Below are positions 9,726 through 18,070 of a stretch of DNA of 60,664 nucleotides, piece by piece. The first letter of the stretch is position 1. Each line of letters starts with the position of its first letter. Origin of the DNA: Casp-Chloro-G3 sp002816715 (lineage in GTDB: Bacteria > Chloroflexota > Dehalococcoidia > Lucifugimonadales > UBA3495); NCBI GenBank assembly GCA_027623815.1, contig JAQBUV010000005.1, forward strand, positions 1 through 60,664, in the 5' to 3' direction. The notes under the pieces are model-generated. The model was not told the origin of the DNA and ran no database searches. It saw only the letters and a list, made by a program, of their open reading frames with translations. Position numbers and translations under genes: made by a program.

Positions 9726-11240
9726 CTAAAAAGCCTGCAGCACTGAGTCTACGCCGATGTTGATCACCCTCAGCAACGGCGCGGGCCAGACCCCAACGAA
9801 TACCAAAATCAACACAAATGCCGCCCCGACGGTTTTCTCGACCGGGCTGGCGTCGGTGATGTGTTCCCACATAGGGTCGGCCTCACCGAAGAAAGTACGA
9901 GCCAGCAACCGCAGAATGTAAACCGCCGTAATAGCCGCCCCGATCACCGCTAATATCGCCAGCGGCAGATAGGTGCGGAAAGCCCCCACAAATACCATGA
10001 ACTCGGCGATGAAGCCGCTCAGCCCGGGCAGACCCAAAGACGCCAACCCGGCAATGGCAAAGAAGAAGCTGGTGACGCCCATGCGCTTCATCAAGCCGTT
10101 GAGCACAGTTATGTCGCGGATGTGCGTCCGCTCGTAGATTGCGCCGACCATGGCGAACATCAGAGCGGTCATGATTCCGTGGGAGAACATCTGAAGCACG
10201 GCTCCCGCCAAACCCACCGGATGCAGGGTGGCAATGCCCATGATGACGTAACCCATGTGACTGACACTGGAATAGCCAATGATGTACTTCAGGTCTTTCT
10301 GGGAGATTGCCGATATAGCGCCGTAAATCACGTTGACAGTGCCCAAGACAATCAGAACCGGCATCCAGGTGGCCGCGCCTTCCGGCAGCAACACCATGCC
10401 AACTCTAATAATTCCGAAGGCACCCAGCTTCATCAGCACACCGGCGTGCAGCATGCTAACTCCGGTGGGAGCCGCCACGTGACCGTCGGGGGACCAGGTA
10501 TGGAAGGGCCACAGACCGGCCAAAGTTCCGAACCCAATCATAAACAGCGGGAACACCCAGTTCTGGAAGGTCTCGTCGAACATTCCAGCCTGAGCCATCT
10601 GTCCCAATTGGATGATGGAAAAAGTTGGCGCTCCCAGGCCAGACGACTTGGTATACAGGGCCAGGATACCGATCCAAATCAGCACGCTGCCACCGACCAG
10701 AAACAGCATCAATTTCATAGCGCCGTACTCTTTGGTGCGCAAGAAGGTGCCGAAGTCGGTGCTGCTGCCCCATACACCGATGAGCAGGTACATGGGCAGC
10801 ACGGCCAATTCGTAGAAGAAGAACAGGAAGAACAGGTCCAGCACCGCAAACACGCCGAACACGCCGGACCCTAGAGCCAGCAGCAAAACGAAAAAGTCGC
10901 GGGTGCGGTGCTTGATGGTCTGGGATATGAGCACCGCGCCGAACAGCACAATTCCGTTGAGCAGCACCAGAGGAGCGGCGATACCATCAATGCCCAGCGA
11001 CAAAGTTATGTTCAGCGGCTCGTCCAGCCACTGGAAGTCCCTGGTGAACTGGAACCCGCCCGCCGTATAGTCATACCGAGCGAATATCGCAATCGAAAGA
11101 ACCAGGGTGATGAACGAGACCAGAATGGCGAAGTACCAGGCATCCTTGGGCCGGTCTTTAGCAATAAACATGGAAATCAGCGCGCCCACTAGCGGCACGA
11201 CAATCACCATAAACAGTGCAGTTTGATCGAAAGCGTTCAT
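9726..11240 (-). CDS. nuoM: NADH-quinone oxidoreductase subunit M
   Basis: Antiporter-like proton-pumping subunit of complex I. 504 residues, 14 or so membrane helices. Motifs include FFYELAVLPMYLLIGVWG with the conserved Glu in helix 5, PFHTWSPDGHVAAPTGVSMLHAG, and the Lys of SQKDLKYIIGYSSVSHMG. Four nucleotides separate it from nuoL. Full length, no disruption. Confidence 0.96.
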   Translation of the reverse strand: MNAFDQTALFMVIVVPLVGALISMFIAKDRPKDAWYFAILVSFITLVLSIAIFARYDYTAGGFQFTRDFQWLDEPLNITLSLGIDGIAAPLVLLNGIVLFGAVLISQTIKHRTRDFFVLLLALGSGVFGVFAVLDLFFLFFFYELAVLPMYLLIGVWGSSTDFGTFLRTKEYGAMKLMLFLVGGSVLIWIGILALYTKSSGLGAPTFSIIQLGQMAQAGMFDETFQNWVFPLFMIGFGTLAGLWPFHTWSPDGHVAAPTGVSMLHAGVLMKLGAFGIIRVGMVLLPEGAATWMPVLIVLGTVNVIYGAISAISQKDLKYIIGYSSVSHMGYVIMGIATLHPVGLAGAVLQMFSHGIMTALMFAMVGAIYERTHIRDITVLNGLMKRMGVTSFFFAIAGLASLGLPGLSGFIAEFMVFVGAFRTYLPLAILAVIGAAITAVYILRLLARTFFGEADPMWEHITDASPVEKTVGAAFVLILVFVGVWPAPLLRVINIGVDSVLQAF

Positions 11241-11244
11241 TTAC

Positions 11245-13176
11245 TCAGCTTGCCGACTGCATCCACCAGACTAGGGCCAGCACGATGGCGCCCAGGGTCA
11301 TGGCCAGCGCATAGCTGTACACGTGGCCGGTTACGTGCAATCGCAGAGTCACTCCCAAGTGCCGAACCAGGTTCGCCGGGCCGTTCACCGCCACATCGTT
11401 AACCACCGCCCGGTCGAAGAAACCAATGAAGGCCGCCAGCGTCAGGACCACGCGGTCAATGACAAACTGGTAAAGCTCGTCGATGTAGTACTTGTTCTCA
11501 GCCAGACTGACCGGCCACGACAAGCGACCGCGGATACTCTCAATCGAAATTGTTTTCCTGGCGTAAATCAGGTAACCCAGGACGAAAGCAATCACCGCCA
11601 GAACCGTGGAAAGGACGCCCAACCAGACCGTAAAGTGAAAGGCCTCCGGTTCCTCAAAGAACAGGAACGTACCGATACCGTCGTAAGGCCCCGGCCAATC
11701 TAGGCTGATTAAGCCAAATCCCAGAGCCAGGATACCCAGCAAGAACATGGTGATCGCCATCGTTGGCGGCGCGTCGTGGACATGCTCATGCTCTGGCCGC
11801 AATTCACCGAAGAACACCGCGAACATCGCCCTCGCCATGTACAGCGCACTCAGGAAAGCCGTTAACAGAGTCAGCACGATAAATACCGGCGGCAGGTGGT
11901 CATTGACCGCTACCAATATTTCGTCCTTGCTCCAGAACCCGGCAAGGATGGGTATCCCGCCCAGGGATAATGCGCCAATGGAGAACAGCAAGGCAGTCAG
12001 AGGCATCACTTTGCGCAAGCCACCCATTTTTCGGATGTCCAGCTCGTCGGTGCTGTGCATCACGCTGCCCGCTCCCAGGAAAAGCAGAGCCTTGGAAAAA
12101 CCGTGGGCCAATAGGTGAAAAATGGCAGCCGTATAGCCAAATGCCCCCAACGATAGCATCATCAATCCCAGATGACTGATGGTGGAAAAGGCTAGAATCC
12201 GTTTCAGGTCGGTGGAAACCAACGCTATGGTTGCAGCCCCCAGGGATGTGATCAGGCCAATGACAGCTACGACCATCAGCGCATCGCCGGAGGCTTCAAA
12301 TATCGGGTAGACCCGGGCCACCAGGTACACACCGGCGGCGACCATCGTGGCCGCGTGGATCAGCGCGCTAACCGGCGTCGGGCCTTCCATCGCATCGGGC
12401 AGCCAGACGTGCAGCGGGAACTGGGCCGACTTGCCCGCGGCTCCGGCGAATAACAGCAATGCCACCACCGTGGCCATCCCCTGGCTGATCACGCCACTGT
12501 GCACCGCCTCAAAAGCGGCGGTCATGCTGAAGCTGCCCACCTCACGCCAGATTAACAAGATGCCAATCAGCAGACCCACGTCGCCAATGCGGGTGACAAT
12601 GAAGGCTTTCTTGGCGGCCTCCCGCGCGGCGGGACGCTCAAACCAGAACCCAATCAACAAATACGAACACAATCCCACCAATTCCCAGGCAACATATAAC
12701 AGCAGGAAGTTATCCGCCAACGCCAGAGTCAGCATCGCCGCGATGAAGAGCGCGTGGAAGGCATAGTACCAACTGAAGCGCGAGTCGCCGTGCATGTATC
12801 CCAGGGAATACACCTGCACCATTAGGGCCACAAAGGTAATCAACCCCAGCATGACCAGGGTCAGCGGGTCAATCAGAATCCCCCAGTTCAGGTGGATTCT
12901 TTCATCGACATCGCTGGACAGGCCGGGCAGGCCAGCCTGGAACCAGGTGCGCTCATATTCGCAGGTCAGGGTGCCGGTATAATCACTGGTAGAGCAACCT
13001 TCTGTGTCTGGGGACGCTCCCAACCACCCTATAAATACGAAGCAAAAGAGGGCGAACCCACCGGCAATAGCCAGAATCGCCAGCGGCGAACCTTTACCCG
13101 GCAGATATTTGCCAAAGAGGATAATCAGCGGCACCGCCGCGAAGCTGAAAACAGGTATTAGCCAGGCCCATTCCAT
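11245..13176 (-). CDS. nuoL: NADH-quinone oxidoreductase subunit L
   Basis: The largest antiporter-like subunit of complex I; the family carries a C-terminal lateral helix along the membrane arm. 643 residues. Motifs: LYVAWELVGLCSYLLIGFW, PLHVWLPDAMEGPTPVSALIHAATMV and STDLKRILAFSTISHLG with the conserved Lys. The C-terminal region (about 470-643) with alternating hydrophobic and amphipathic segments fits the lateral helix extension. Starts at ATG immediately after a 41-codon ORF that fills the nuoK-nuoL gap. Confidence 0.96.
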   Translation of the reverse strand: MEWAWLIPVFSFAAVPLIILFGKYLPGKGSPLAILAIAGGFALFCFVFIGWLGASPDTEGCSTSDYTGTLTCEYERTWFQAGLPGLSSDVDERIHLNWGILIDPLTLVMLGLITFVALMVQVYSLGYMHGDSRFSWYYAFHALFIAAMLTLALADNFLLLYVAWELVGLCSYLLIGFWFERPAAREAAKKAFIVTRIGDVGLLIGILLIWREVGSFSMTAAFEAVHSGVISQGMATVVALLLFAGAAGKSAQFPLHVWLPDAMEGPTPVSALIHAATMVAAGVYLVARVYPIFEASGDALMVVAVIGLITSLGAATIALVSTDLKRILAFSTISHLGLMMLSLGAFGYTAAIFHLLAHGFSKALLFLGAGSVMHSTDELDIRKMGGLRKVMPLTALLFSIGALSLGGIPILAGFWSKDEILVAVNDHLPPVFIVLTLLTAFLSALYMARAMFAVFFGELRPEHEHVHDAPPTMAITMFLLGILALGFGLISLDWPGPYDGIGTFLFFEEPEAFHFTVWLGVLSTVLAVIAFVLGYLIYARKTISIESIRGRLSWPVSLAENKYYIDELYQFVIDRVVLTLAAFIGFFDRAVVNDVAVNGPANLVRHLGVTLRLHVTGHVYSYALAMTLGAIVLALVWWMQSAS

Positions 13177-13177
13177 G

Positions 13178-13303
13178 CTAGGCTGCTACCTCGATGGGGG
13201 TACCGATACCCACAGATTGACCGTGGGGTTCACCTTCGTCCCAACCTTCTCCCACCAAGGTAGGAAGAGTTAGTTTCAGGCCCTGCAAACTTTCTTGCTT
13301 CAC
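13178..13303 (-). CDS. Possible 41-residue protein between nuoK and nuoL
   Basis: Open frame from GTG (13303, overlapping the region of the nuoK stop) to TAG at 13178, one base before the nuoL ATG. Predicted product is soluble and Gly/Glu-rich, with a GEGWDEGEPHG middle and a VGIGTPIEVAA end. No family recognised. It is listed because it fills an otherwise unexplained 130-nt gap in a tightly packed operon and ends in coupling distance of the next gene. There is no strong ribosome binding site, so this is a candidate only. Confidence 0.3.
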   Translation of the reverse strand: MKQESLQGLKLTLPTLVGEGWDEGEPHGQSVGIGTPIEVAA

Positions 13304-13305
13304 AA

Positions 13306-13626
13306 TTACCATTTCATCAGATTCATTTCGTCCACGTCCACCGTACCGCGGTTTCGGTGCATCCGAAGGATAATAGCTATTGCCAAGCCCAATTCAGCGG
13401 CGGCGATGGTAATGACGAATATAGCGATGATCTGTCCATCAAAATTAACGAAGCCGCCGATACCTTCCAGGTGTGAAGCCGCCGCGATCAGGTTGATGTT
13501 CACCGCGTTGAGCATCAACTCGATGGACATGATAATCAGCACAGCACTGCGCCGGGCCATCACCCCGTAAAGGCCAATCACAAACAGGGCCGCACTCAAT
13601 AGTTGAAAGTAAACCAAGGGTGTCAT
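13306..13626 (-). CDS. nuoK: NADH-quinone oxidoreductase subunit K
   Basis: Small three-helix membrane subunit of complex I (related to MnhC/MrpC). 106 residues. The conserved buried glutamates of the family are visible in SIELMLNAVNINL (helix 2) and TIAAAELGLAIAI (helix 3), both needed for proton translocation in characterised homologues. Two nucleotides separate it from nuoJ. Confidence 0.96.
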   Translation of the reverse strand: MTPLVYFQLLSAALFVIGLYGVMARRSAVLIIMSIELMLNAVNINLIAAASHLEGIGGFVNFDGQIIAIFVITIAAAELGLAIAIILRMHRNRGTVDVDEMNLMKW

Positions 13627-13628
13627 TG

Positions 13629-14117
13629 TTAGCCCTCCCCTCCGTTGCCGGTGCGCGCGATTATAATCGCCCCAATCAGGGCCACCAGCAAAACTAACGA
13701 CGCGACTTCAAAGGGTATGGCCCACCGAGTGAAAAGCGAGTTGGCCAGTTCCGTGAATTCTGGGCTTTGCGCGGTGGTGCCCGTCGGCGGATTAGTCCAG
13801 AAAGCTGTTCCCAACACCACACCCAGGGCCAGGGCCGCTACCGCCGCCAAAGGCCACTGTCGGTTGTCAGAAATGCGGGGGTACTCCGAGGTGCGGGTCA
13901 ACATGATGGCGAACACCAGCACGATGATTATTGCCCCACCGTAAATCAGCACCTGCACCAACGCCAGGAACTCGGTGAATAGAATCAGGTATATGCCAGC
14001 GACCGATACCAGGGATATCAACAGGAAAAGCGCGGCGTGAACCACGTTTCGGGTTAGCACCACCCCCAGTCCGCCGAGCAACGTCGACGCCGCCAGCACT
14101 ACGAAAAGCCAGGTCAT
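13629..14117 (-). CDS. nuoJ: NADH-quinone oxidoreductase subunit J
   Basis: Membrane subunit of complex I with five predicted helices, 162 residues. The family signature EFLALVQVLIYGGAIIIVLVFAIML contains the pi-bulge helix 3 region. Its ATG overlaps the TGA of a preceding 47-codon ORF (ATGA), which implies translational coupling. Normal length. Confidence 0.95.
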   Translation of the reverse strand: MTWLFVVLAASTLLGGLGVVLTRNVVHAALFLLISLVSVAGIYLILFTEFLALVQVLIYGGAIIIVLVFAIMLTRTSEYPRISDNRQWPLAAVAALALGVVLGTAFWTNPPTGTTAQSPEFTELANSLFTRWAIPFEVASLVLLVALIGAIIIARTGNGGEG

Positions 14118-14257
14118 ACTTGGGCTACCTCGTCCCGTTGGACAGCGGGTGAGTCGGCATAGCCGCGGTTGACCGGGATATTCACCGAATAAAGAGCCGC
14201 TTTGGCGGCGGCTCCAAAATGCTCAAATTGACAAATTTCACGCAGGATATAGTTCAA
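14114..14257 (-). CDS. Possible 47-residue protein coupled to nuoJ
   Basis: Open frame from TTG (14257), 12 nt after the stop of the Cys-rich gene, to a TGA that overlaps the nuoJ ATG as ATGA. An AAGGG ribosome binding site lies 9 nt upstream of the TTG. The N-terminal half is mixed hydrophobic (NYILREICQFEHFG, AAAKAALYS); the C-terminal half is polar (NRGYADSPAVQRDEVAQV). No family recognised. The ATGA overlap and the exact fit in the gap make it more credible than a chance ORF. Confidence 0.42.
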   Translation of the reverse strand: MNYILREICQFEHFGAAAKAALYSVNIPVNRGYADSPAVQRDEVAQV

Positions 14258-14269
14258 CGACCGAAACCC

Positions 14270-14551
14270 TTACTTTTTTCCCAATAGTTTGCCGACAAAT
14301 CCGGGCTTACGGCCAGCGGTTGCCGGCAAATCCCCCACCGACCTCAGCAAGCTACAAGTTGCACAGGCGCAATCTTTAGGATGGGGTTTAACCTTTTCGC
14401 CACCAGATTTTCCGAACCACCGCTGCCAGACGCCCTGGCCACCCTTGGAGGTCTTCCGCTTCAAGAACCTATCGGTGCACGCGGTGCAGGTGCAGTATGC
14501 CGCATGCTTCCCAGAAAGCCTTAGCTGGCGTTCGTCTTCTCTCTTCGGCAT
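14270..14551 (-). CDS. Cys-rich putative metal-binding protein inside the nuo operon
   Basis: 93 residues, basic, with two similar Cys clusters: HAAYCTCTACTDRFL (about residues 15-29) and HPKDCACATCSLL (about 57-69), each of the form H-x3-C-x-C-x2-C. The duplicated pattern suggests binding of one or two metal ions (zinc, or possibly an Fe-S cluster). It has a basic linker and tail (KRKTSKGG, GKLLGKK). It lies 10 nt from nuoI and upstream of the 47-codon ORF and nuoJ, in the same orientation, so it is cotranscribed with complex I. An assembly factor or accessory subunit is a guess from context. I do not recognise the family. Confidence 0.7.
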   Translation of the reverse strand: MPKREDERQLRLSGKHAAYCTCTACTDRFLKRKTSKGGQGVWQRWFGKSGGEKVKPHPKDCACATCSLLRSVGDLPATAGRKPGFVGKLLGKK

Positions 14552-14561
14552 ATTATTGGGC

Positions 14562-15158
14562 TTAATCCGACTCTGCTTTATCTTCAGCTACCGCAGGTTC
14601 AGCTACGACGGCTTCAGTCACCACGGCGCCTGCCGGTTCTTGTCCTGCTTGAGCCGCATCCTCAGCGTCTTTCTTCTGCTTGGCCAACACCGTGGGCGGT
14701 ATCCAGCCGGTTTTCTCCTGATATTTGCGCCCAACCTGCAACAGAGCGGGCAAATCGACCCGGTCGCCGTTGCGCTGATATGTGCTCATCTCATGCTCGT
14801 GGCTCATCACGATGGCATCGAAATTGCAAACTTCGACACAAATTCCACACAGTATACACCTGTTGAGGTTAATCTCGAAGAAGTCGATAATTTTCCGGCG
14901 GGAGCTTGTTCCTTCCGCCTGAGCTGGGTTGTCCTTCATTGTTGCCGACATACACTGGGTGGGACAGTTACGGATGCAGACCATGCAGCCAGTGCAAAAA
15001 GGCTCCGGCACCTTATCGTCCCAAGTCAACGCCGGAAATCCCATGAACCGGGGCTTGACCGGCGTCGGCACCGTCGGGTATTGCTGAGTTATCGGCTTGC
15101 GCAGACCTTTAACGGTAGAGGCCAGGGTGATCATTAAACCCTTGACGCTATTTAACAC
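14562..15158 (-). CDS. nuoI: NADH-quinone oxidoreductase subunit I (8Fe ferredoxin-type)
   Basis: Carries clusters N6a and N6b between NuoG and NuoB in complex I. Two CxxCxxCxxxCP-type motifs are visible: CTGCMVCIRNCP and CILCGICVEVCNFDAI. The start is placed at GTG 15158, because GAGGAGG lies 8 nt upstream and the protein then begins MLNSVKGLMITL, which matches the family start. A longer frame (GTG at 15203) and a shorter one (ATG at 15134) are possible. The chosen start overlaps the nuoH stop by 11 nt. The C-terminal tail after the second cluster is long, Ala/Glu-rich and probably disordered. Confidence 0.93.
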   Translation of the reverse strand: MLNSVKGLMITLASTVKGLRKPITQQYPTVPTPVKPRFMGFPALTWDDKVPEPFCTGCMVCIRNCPTQCMSATMKDNPAQAEGTSSRRKIIDFFEINLNRCILCGICVEVCNFDAIVMSHEHEMSTYQRNGDRVDLPALLQVGRKYQEKTGWIPPTVLAKQKKDAEDAAQAGQEPAGAVVTEAVVAEPAVAEDKAESD

Positions 15159-16326
15159 TGGCCAAACCTCCTCGGGAACGATTAGCCGCCCGACGCTGGG
15201 CACTTTGCTGCTCCTGCCGGGCCTTGACCACCGCTACCCGCTTGCCGGGCGCGCTCACCCGCCGGTATAGCAGATATCCAACCACCCCAAGACCCGCCAG
15301 GGACATCAAGGTCAGAGTCCAGGCTGGCCAGTCGTAGAACAGGTAGACAGCAGTGATTACTATGGTGTAGAACGCCAACGGCACCATGACCTTCCAGGCG
15401 AAGGCCATTAGCTGGTCAATGCGCAGTCGGGGAAAGGTGCCCCTAATCCAGAAAACCACCAGCACCAGGGCGAACACCTTGATCAGCAACCAGACCACCC
15501 CAGGCAGGAACGGCCCCAGCCAGCCGCCCAGGAACAACAACGATGCCAGCGTTGCTATGGCAAAGGTGTTGATGTATTCGGCCAAGAAGAACACCGCCCA
15601 GTGCGCGCCACTGTACTCCACGAAGGGGCCACCAACAACCTCGGATTCGGCGTGATAAATGTCGAAGGGAGTCCGTCCCACTTCGGCCAGTCCGGCGATG
15701 AAGAAGATCACCAGACCCAGCGGCAACACCGCCACGTAAAGCACCGGATTCTGGCTAGCGACAATGACCCGCAAGTCCAACGACTGGGCCAGCATTGCCA
15801 CCGCCACGACTACCAGAATTACCGGAATTTCATAGCTGATTAATTGGGCCGCCGAGCGCAGGCCGCCCAGCACGCCGTATTTGTTGGCGGAACCCCAACC
15901 GGCCAAGACCAGACCCAGGATTCCCACCACCGCAAAAGCGGTTATGTAGAACAGTCCCAACTCCAGGTTCTTGACCACTAAGCCCTGACTGGTCGGGCTG
16001 CCTGGACTAGCGGGAATCGTCACCCAGATCATAAACGCCGAGACTACAACAATTACCGGCGCCACCCAGAAGATGGCCTTGTCCGACGCCGACGGCAAAA
16101 TATCCTCTTTAATCACCAGCTTCAGCGCATCAGCAATTGGCTGCATCAGGCCCATTGGCCCGGTGCGAGTAGGCCCCAACCGACGCTGCAATCGGCCCAG
16201 CGCTTTGCGTTCCAGCCAGGTCAGAATCAGCACTACTACCGACAACACGACGAACAGAGAAAGCAAACTGGCCAGAATCCAACCTACCTCGATCAGGCTA
16301 ACGGCCAGCACAATAGAGGCAAACAC
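15148..16326 (-). CDS. nuoH: NADH-quinone oxidoreductase subunit H
   Basis: Membrane subunit at the quinone-binding junction of complex I. 392 residues, longer than most because of a basic C-terminal extension (about 365-392, rich in Arg, Gln and Ala) that also holds the nuoI ribosome binding site. Motifs: LTWLERKALGRLQRRLGPTRTGP, GLAEVGRTPFDIYHAESEVVGG with the conserved acidic quinone-site residues, and FWIRGTFPRLRIDQLM. One base overlaps the nuoD stop. Confidence 0.95.
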   Translation of the reverse strand: MFASIVLAVSLIEVGWILASLLSLFVVLSVVVLILTWLERKALGRLQRRLGPTRTGPMGLMQPIADALKLVIKEDILPSASDKAIFWVAPVIVVVSAFMIWVTIPASPGSPTSQGLVVKNLELGLFYITAFAVVGILGLVLAGWGSANKYGVLGGLRSAAQLISYEIPVILVVVAVAMLAQSLDLRVIVASQNPVLYVAVLPLGLVIFFIAGLAEVGRTPFDIYHAESEVVGGPFVEYSGAHWAVFFLAEYINTFAIATLASLLFLGGWLGPFLPGVVWLLIKVFALVLVVFWIRGTFPRLRIDQLMAFAWKVMVPLAFYTIVITAVYLFYDWPAWTLTLMSLAGLGVVGYLLYRRVSAPGKRVAVVKARQEQQSAQRRAANRSRGGLASVK

Positions 16327-17456
16327 TAGCGGTCCACCTCGCCCAGCACAATGTCCAGTGAGCCGAGAATCACCACCGAGTCGGCCACCCAGGCATCTTT
16401 CAGCAGCCGTTTCAGGGCCGACAAATTACAAAAGGAGGGAGGGCGCACTTTCAGACGATAGGGCTTGTCGGTGCCCTGACTGACCAGGTATACGCCAATC
16501 TCACCGCGAGGGTTCTCCGCCCGCACGTACACTTCTCCGGCAGGAGGCCGGATTAAACGCCGACCCAGCGAAGAAGTAACCGGCCCCTCGGGCATTTGCT
16601 CCAGGGCCTGCTCGATGATGTGCATCGACTGGTACATCTCCTGCACCCGAACCCAATGCCGATCCCAGCAGTCGCCGTCCAGACCCACCGGCACCTCGAA
16701 GTCGAACCGGTCGTAAACCGAATAGGGCTCGGCCTTGCGCACATCGTACTCATAACCACAGCCGCGCAGACACGGGCCGGTCAGACCGTAGTCAATGGCT
16801 TCCTCGGCGGAAATTACGCCCACGTCCTTGGTTCTGGAGATGAAAATCTCGTTGAAGGTGATGATCTTGTCGCTTTCTTCAATATCTTCGGCCAGTAGAG
16901 GCAGCAACTCCCGAATCATCTGCTCAAAGTTGTCGGGCAAGTCTTCTTTCAGCCCACCGATGCGGAAGTAATTGTGCATCATCCGCGCTCCGGACACTGC
17001 CTCGAACAGGGCTTGGACCCGCTCGCGGCCCCGGAAGGCAAACATGGTGGGAGTCATTGCCCCGGCATCAAGACCAATGGTACCGACGTAGAGCAGATGA
17101 CTGGCGATGCGGTTTAGCTCGCACAAAATCACCCGTACATACTCGGCCCGTTCGGGGACGGTTAAGCCCATCAGCTTTTCGACTGCCTGGCAATAGACCA
17201 ACTCATTATTGAAGTTGGCGACGTAATCCAAGCGGTCGAATAATGTAATTATCTGGTGGTACTGCTCGCCTTCGCAGATTTTCTCGGAGCCACGGTGGAG
17301 ATACCCAATGTGCGGCTCCACACCCAGGATTTTCTCCCCATCAATCCACAGCACCATGCGGAACACGCCGTGGGTGGACGGATGCTGCGGCCCCATGTTG
17401 AGGAGCAGTTCCACCGACTGGCCGTCGGGGTGTATTGTGCTGCTAACTTCTACCAT
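16326..17456 (-). CDS. nuoD: NADH-quinone oxidoreductase subunit D (49 kDa)
   Basis: Peripheral-arm subunit forming the quinone cavity with NuoB. 376 residues, as separate NuoD proteins usually are. The quinone-site segment NMGPQHPSTHGVFR is near residues 20-33, and EPHIGYLHRGSEK, the DRLDYVANFNNELVYC segment and the C-terminal LGSLDIVLGEVDR are typical. No NuoC fusion; nuoC is separate and two HicB-like genes lie between them. Confidence 0.96.
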   Translation of the reverse strand: MVEVSSTIHPDGQSVELLLNMGPQHPSTHGVFRMVLWIDGEKILGVEPHIGYLHRGSEKICEGEQYHQIITLFDRLDYVANFNNELVYCQAVEKLMGLTVPERAEYVRVILCELNRIASHLLYVGTIGLDAGAMTPTMFAFRGRERVQALFEAVSGARMMHNYFRIGGLKEDLPDNFEQMIRELLPLLAEDIEESDKIITFNEIFISRTKDVGVISAEEAIDYGLTGPCLRGCGYEYDVRKAEPYSVYDRFDFEVPVGLDGDCWDRHWVRVQEMYQSMHIIEQALEQMPEGPVTSSLGRRLIRPPAGEVYVRAENPRGEIGVYLVSQGTDKPYRLKVRPPSFCNLSALKRLLKDAWVADSVVILGSLDIVLGEVDR

Positions 17457-17508
17457 ATCGCCAAGGCAATTGCCTGCAGAGTCATTCCAAAACCTAAATG
17501 CCTGAAAC

Positions 17509-17778
17509 CTAAATAATCGTGATCTTGGGTTCTTTGGGCGGTACCACCTGGCTGCTCATCCAGACTTCATCGTTGTCGTAAAAACCGGCCTCAATCAAGA
17601 CCTCGTCCAAGATTCCCATCTCCTCGCAATCTTCCAGGTAGATGGATATTTCCCGGCGCAAAGTGTCTTTGGCCTCTTCCGGGGTGTCACCAAAACCGGT
17701 CATCACCAATTCCGGGCAGTAAGCCTGGTACGACTTGCCCAATTTGGTTTCTTCTATTTGATATATGATTCGATCCAT
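17509..17778 (-). CDS. HicB-like (UPF0150) protein, copy 1
   Basis: 89 residues with the UPF0150/HicB partial RNase H-like fold: beta strands MDRIIYQIEETKLGKSYQAYC, the signature ELVMTGFGDTPEEAKDTLRREISIYLED (about 24-51), then a short acidic tail. It lacks an obvious C-terminal DNA-binding domain and there is no HicA toxin partner next to it, so it is unlikely to be a working toxin-antitoxin module. Sits between nuoC and nuoD in the same orientation. Related in pattern to the next gene. Confidence 0.72.
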   Translation of the reverse strand: MDRIIYQIEETKLGKSYQAYCPELVMTGFGDTPEEAKDTLRREISIYLEDCEEMGILDEVLIEAGFYDNDEVWMSSQVVPPKEPKITII

Positions 17779-17806
17779 TTATTTGTTGGTACCCAAGTTA
17801 TTTATT

Positions 17807-18064
17807 TTACTCAAGCGCTGAGCCGGTGAACTCTAGCTGTATTTCGGTATCCTCGTCAACTCCGGGAAAGCCCGCGTCGTCCAGAGCCTGTTCCAAAGTT
17901 TCGGCGGCCTCGTGTATCTCGATCCAACCCCTTAAATTGCTAACCAATTCATCCTGGGCTTGTTCAATCGATTCACCAGAACCTTCCAGTTCAAGCCCTT
18001 CCAGTATCGCCATATACCCTTCGTCTTCTGGAATAACTTGAGCCTTTAATACTAGTTGCTCCAA
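17807..18064 (-). CDS. HicB-like (UPF0150) protein, copy 2
   Basis: 85 residues, very acidic. Shows the same strand-strand-helix pattern as its neighbour: EGYMAILEGLELEGSGESIEQAQDELV fits the HicB signature with an A(x)DEL helix. No HicA, no extra DNA-binding domain. Six nucleotides after the nuoC stop, so it is cotranslated with complex I genes. Function unknown; tandem duplication with divergence from the neighbouring copy is inferred. Confidence 0.68.
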   Translation of the reverse strand: MEQLVLKAQVIPEDEGYMAILEGLELEGSGESIEQAQDELVSNLRGWIEIHEAAETLEQALDDAGFPGVDEDTEIQLEFTGSALE

Positions 18065-18070
18065 CTAGTC

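Noticed and set aside
10122..10874. 250-codon open frame on the plus strand
   Set aside because: Antisense to nuoM; same shadow composition.
14289..15137. 282-codon open frame on the plus strand
   Set aside because: Runs antisense through the Cys-rich gene and nuoI; no coherent domain.
17509..18064. HicAB toxin-antitoxin module in the nuo operon
   Set aside because: No HicA-type dsRNA-binding toxin frame exists beside either HicB-like gene.
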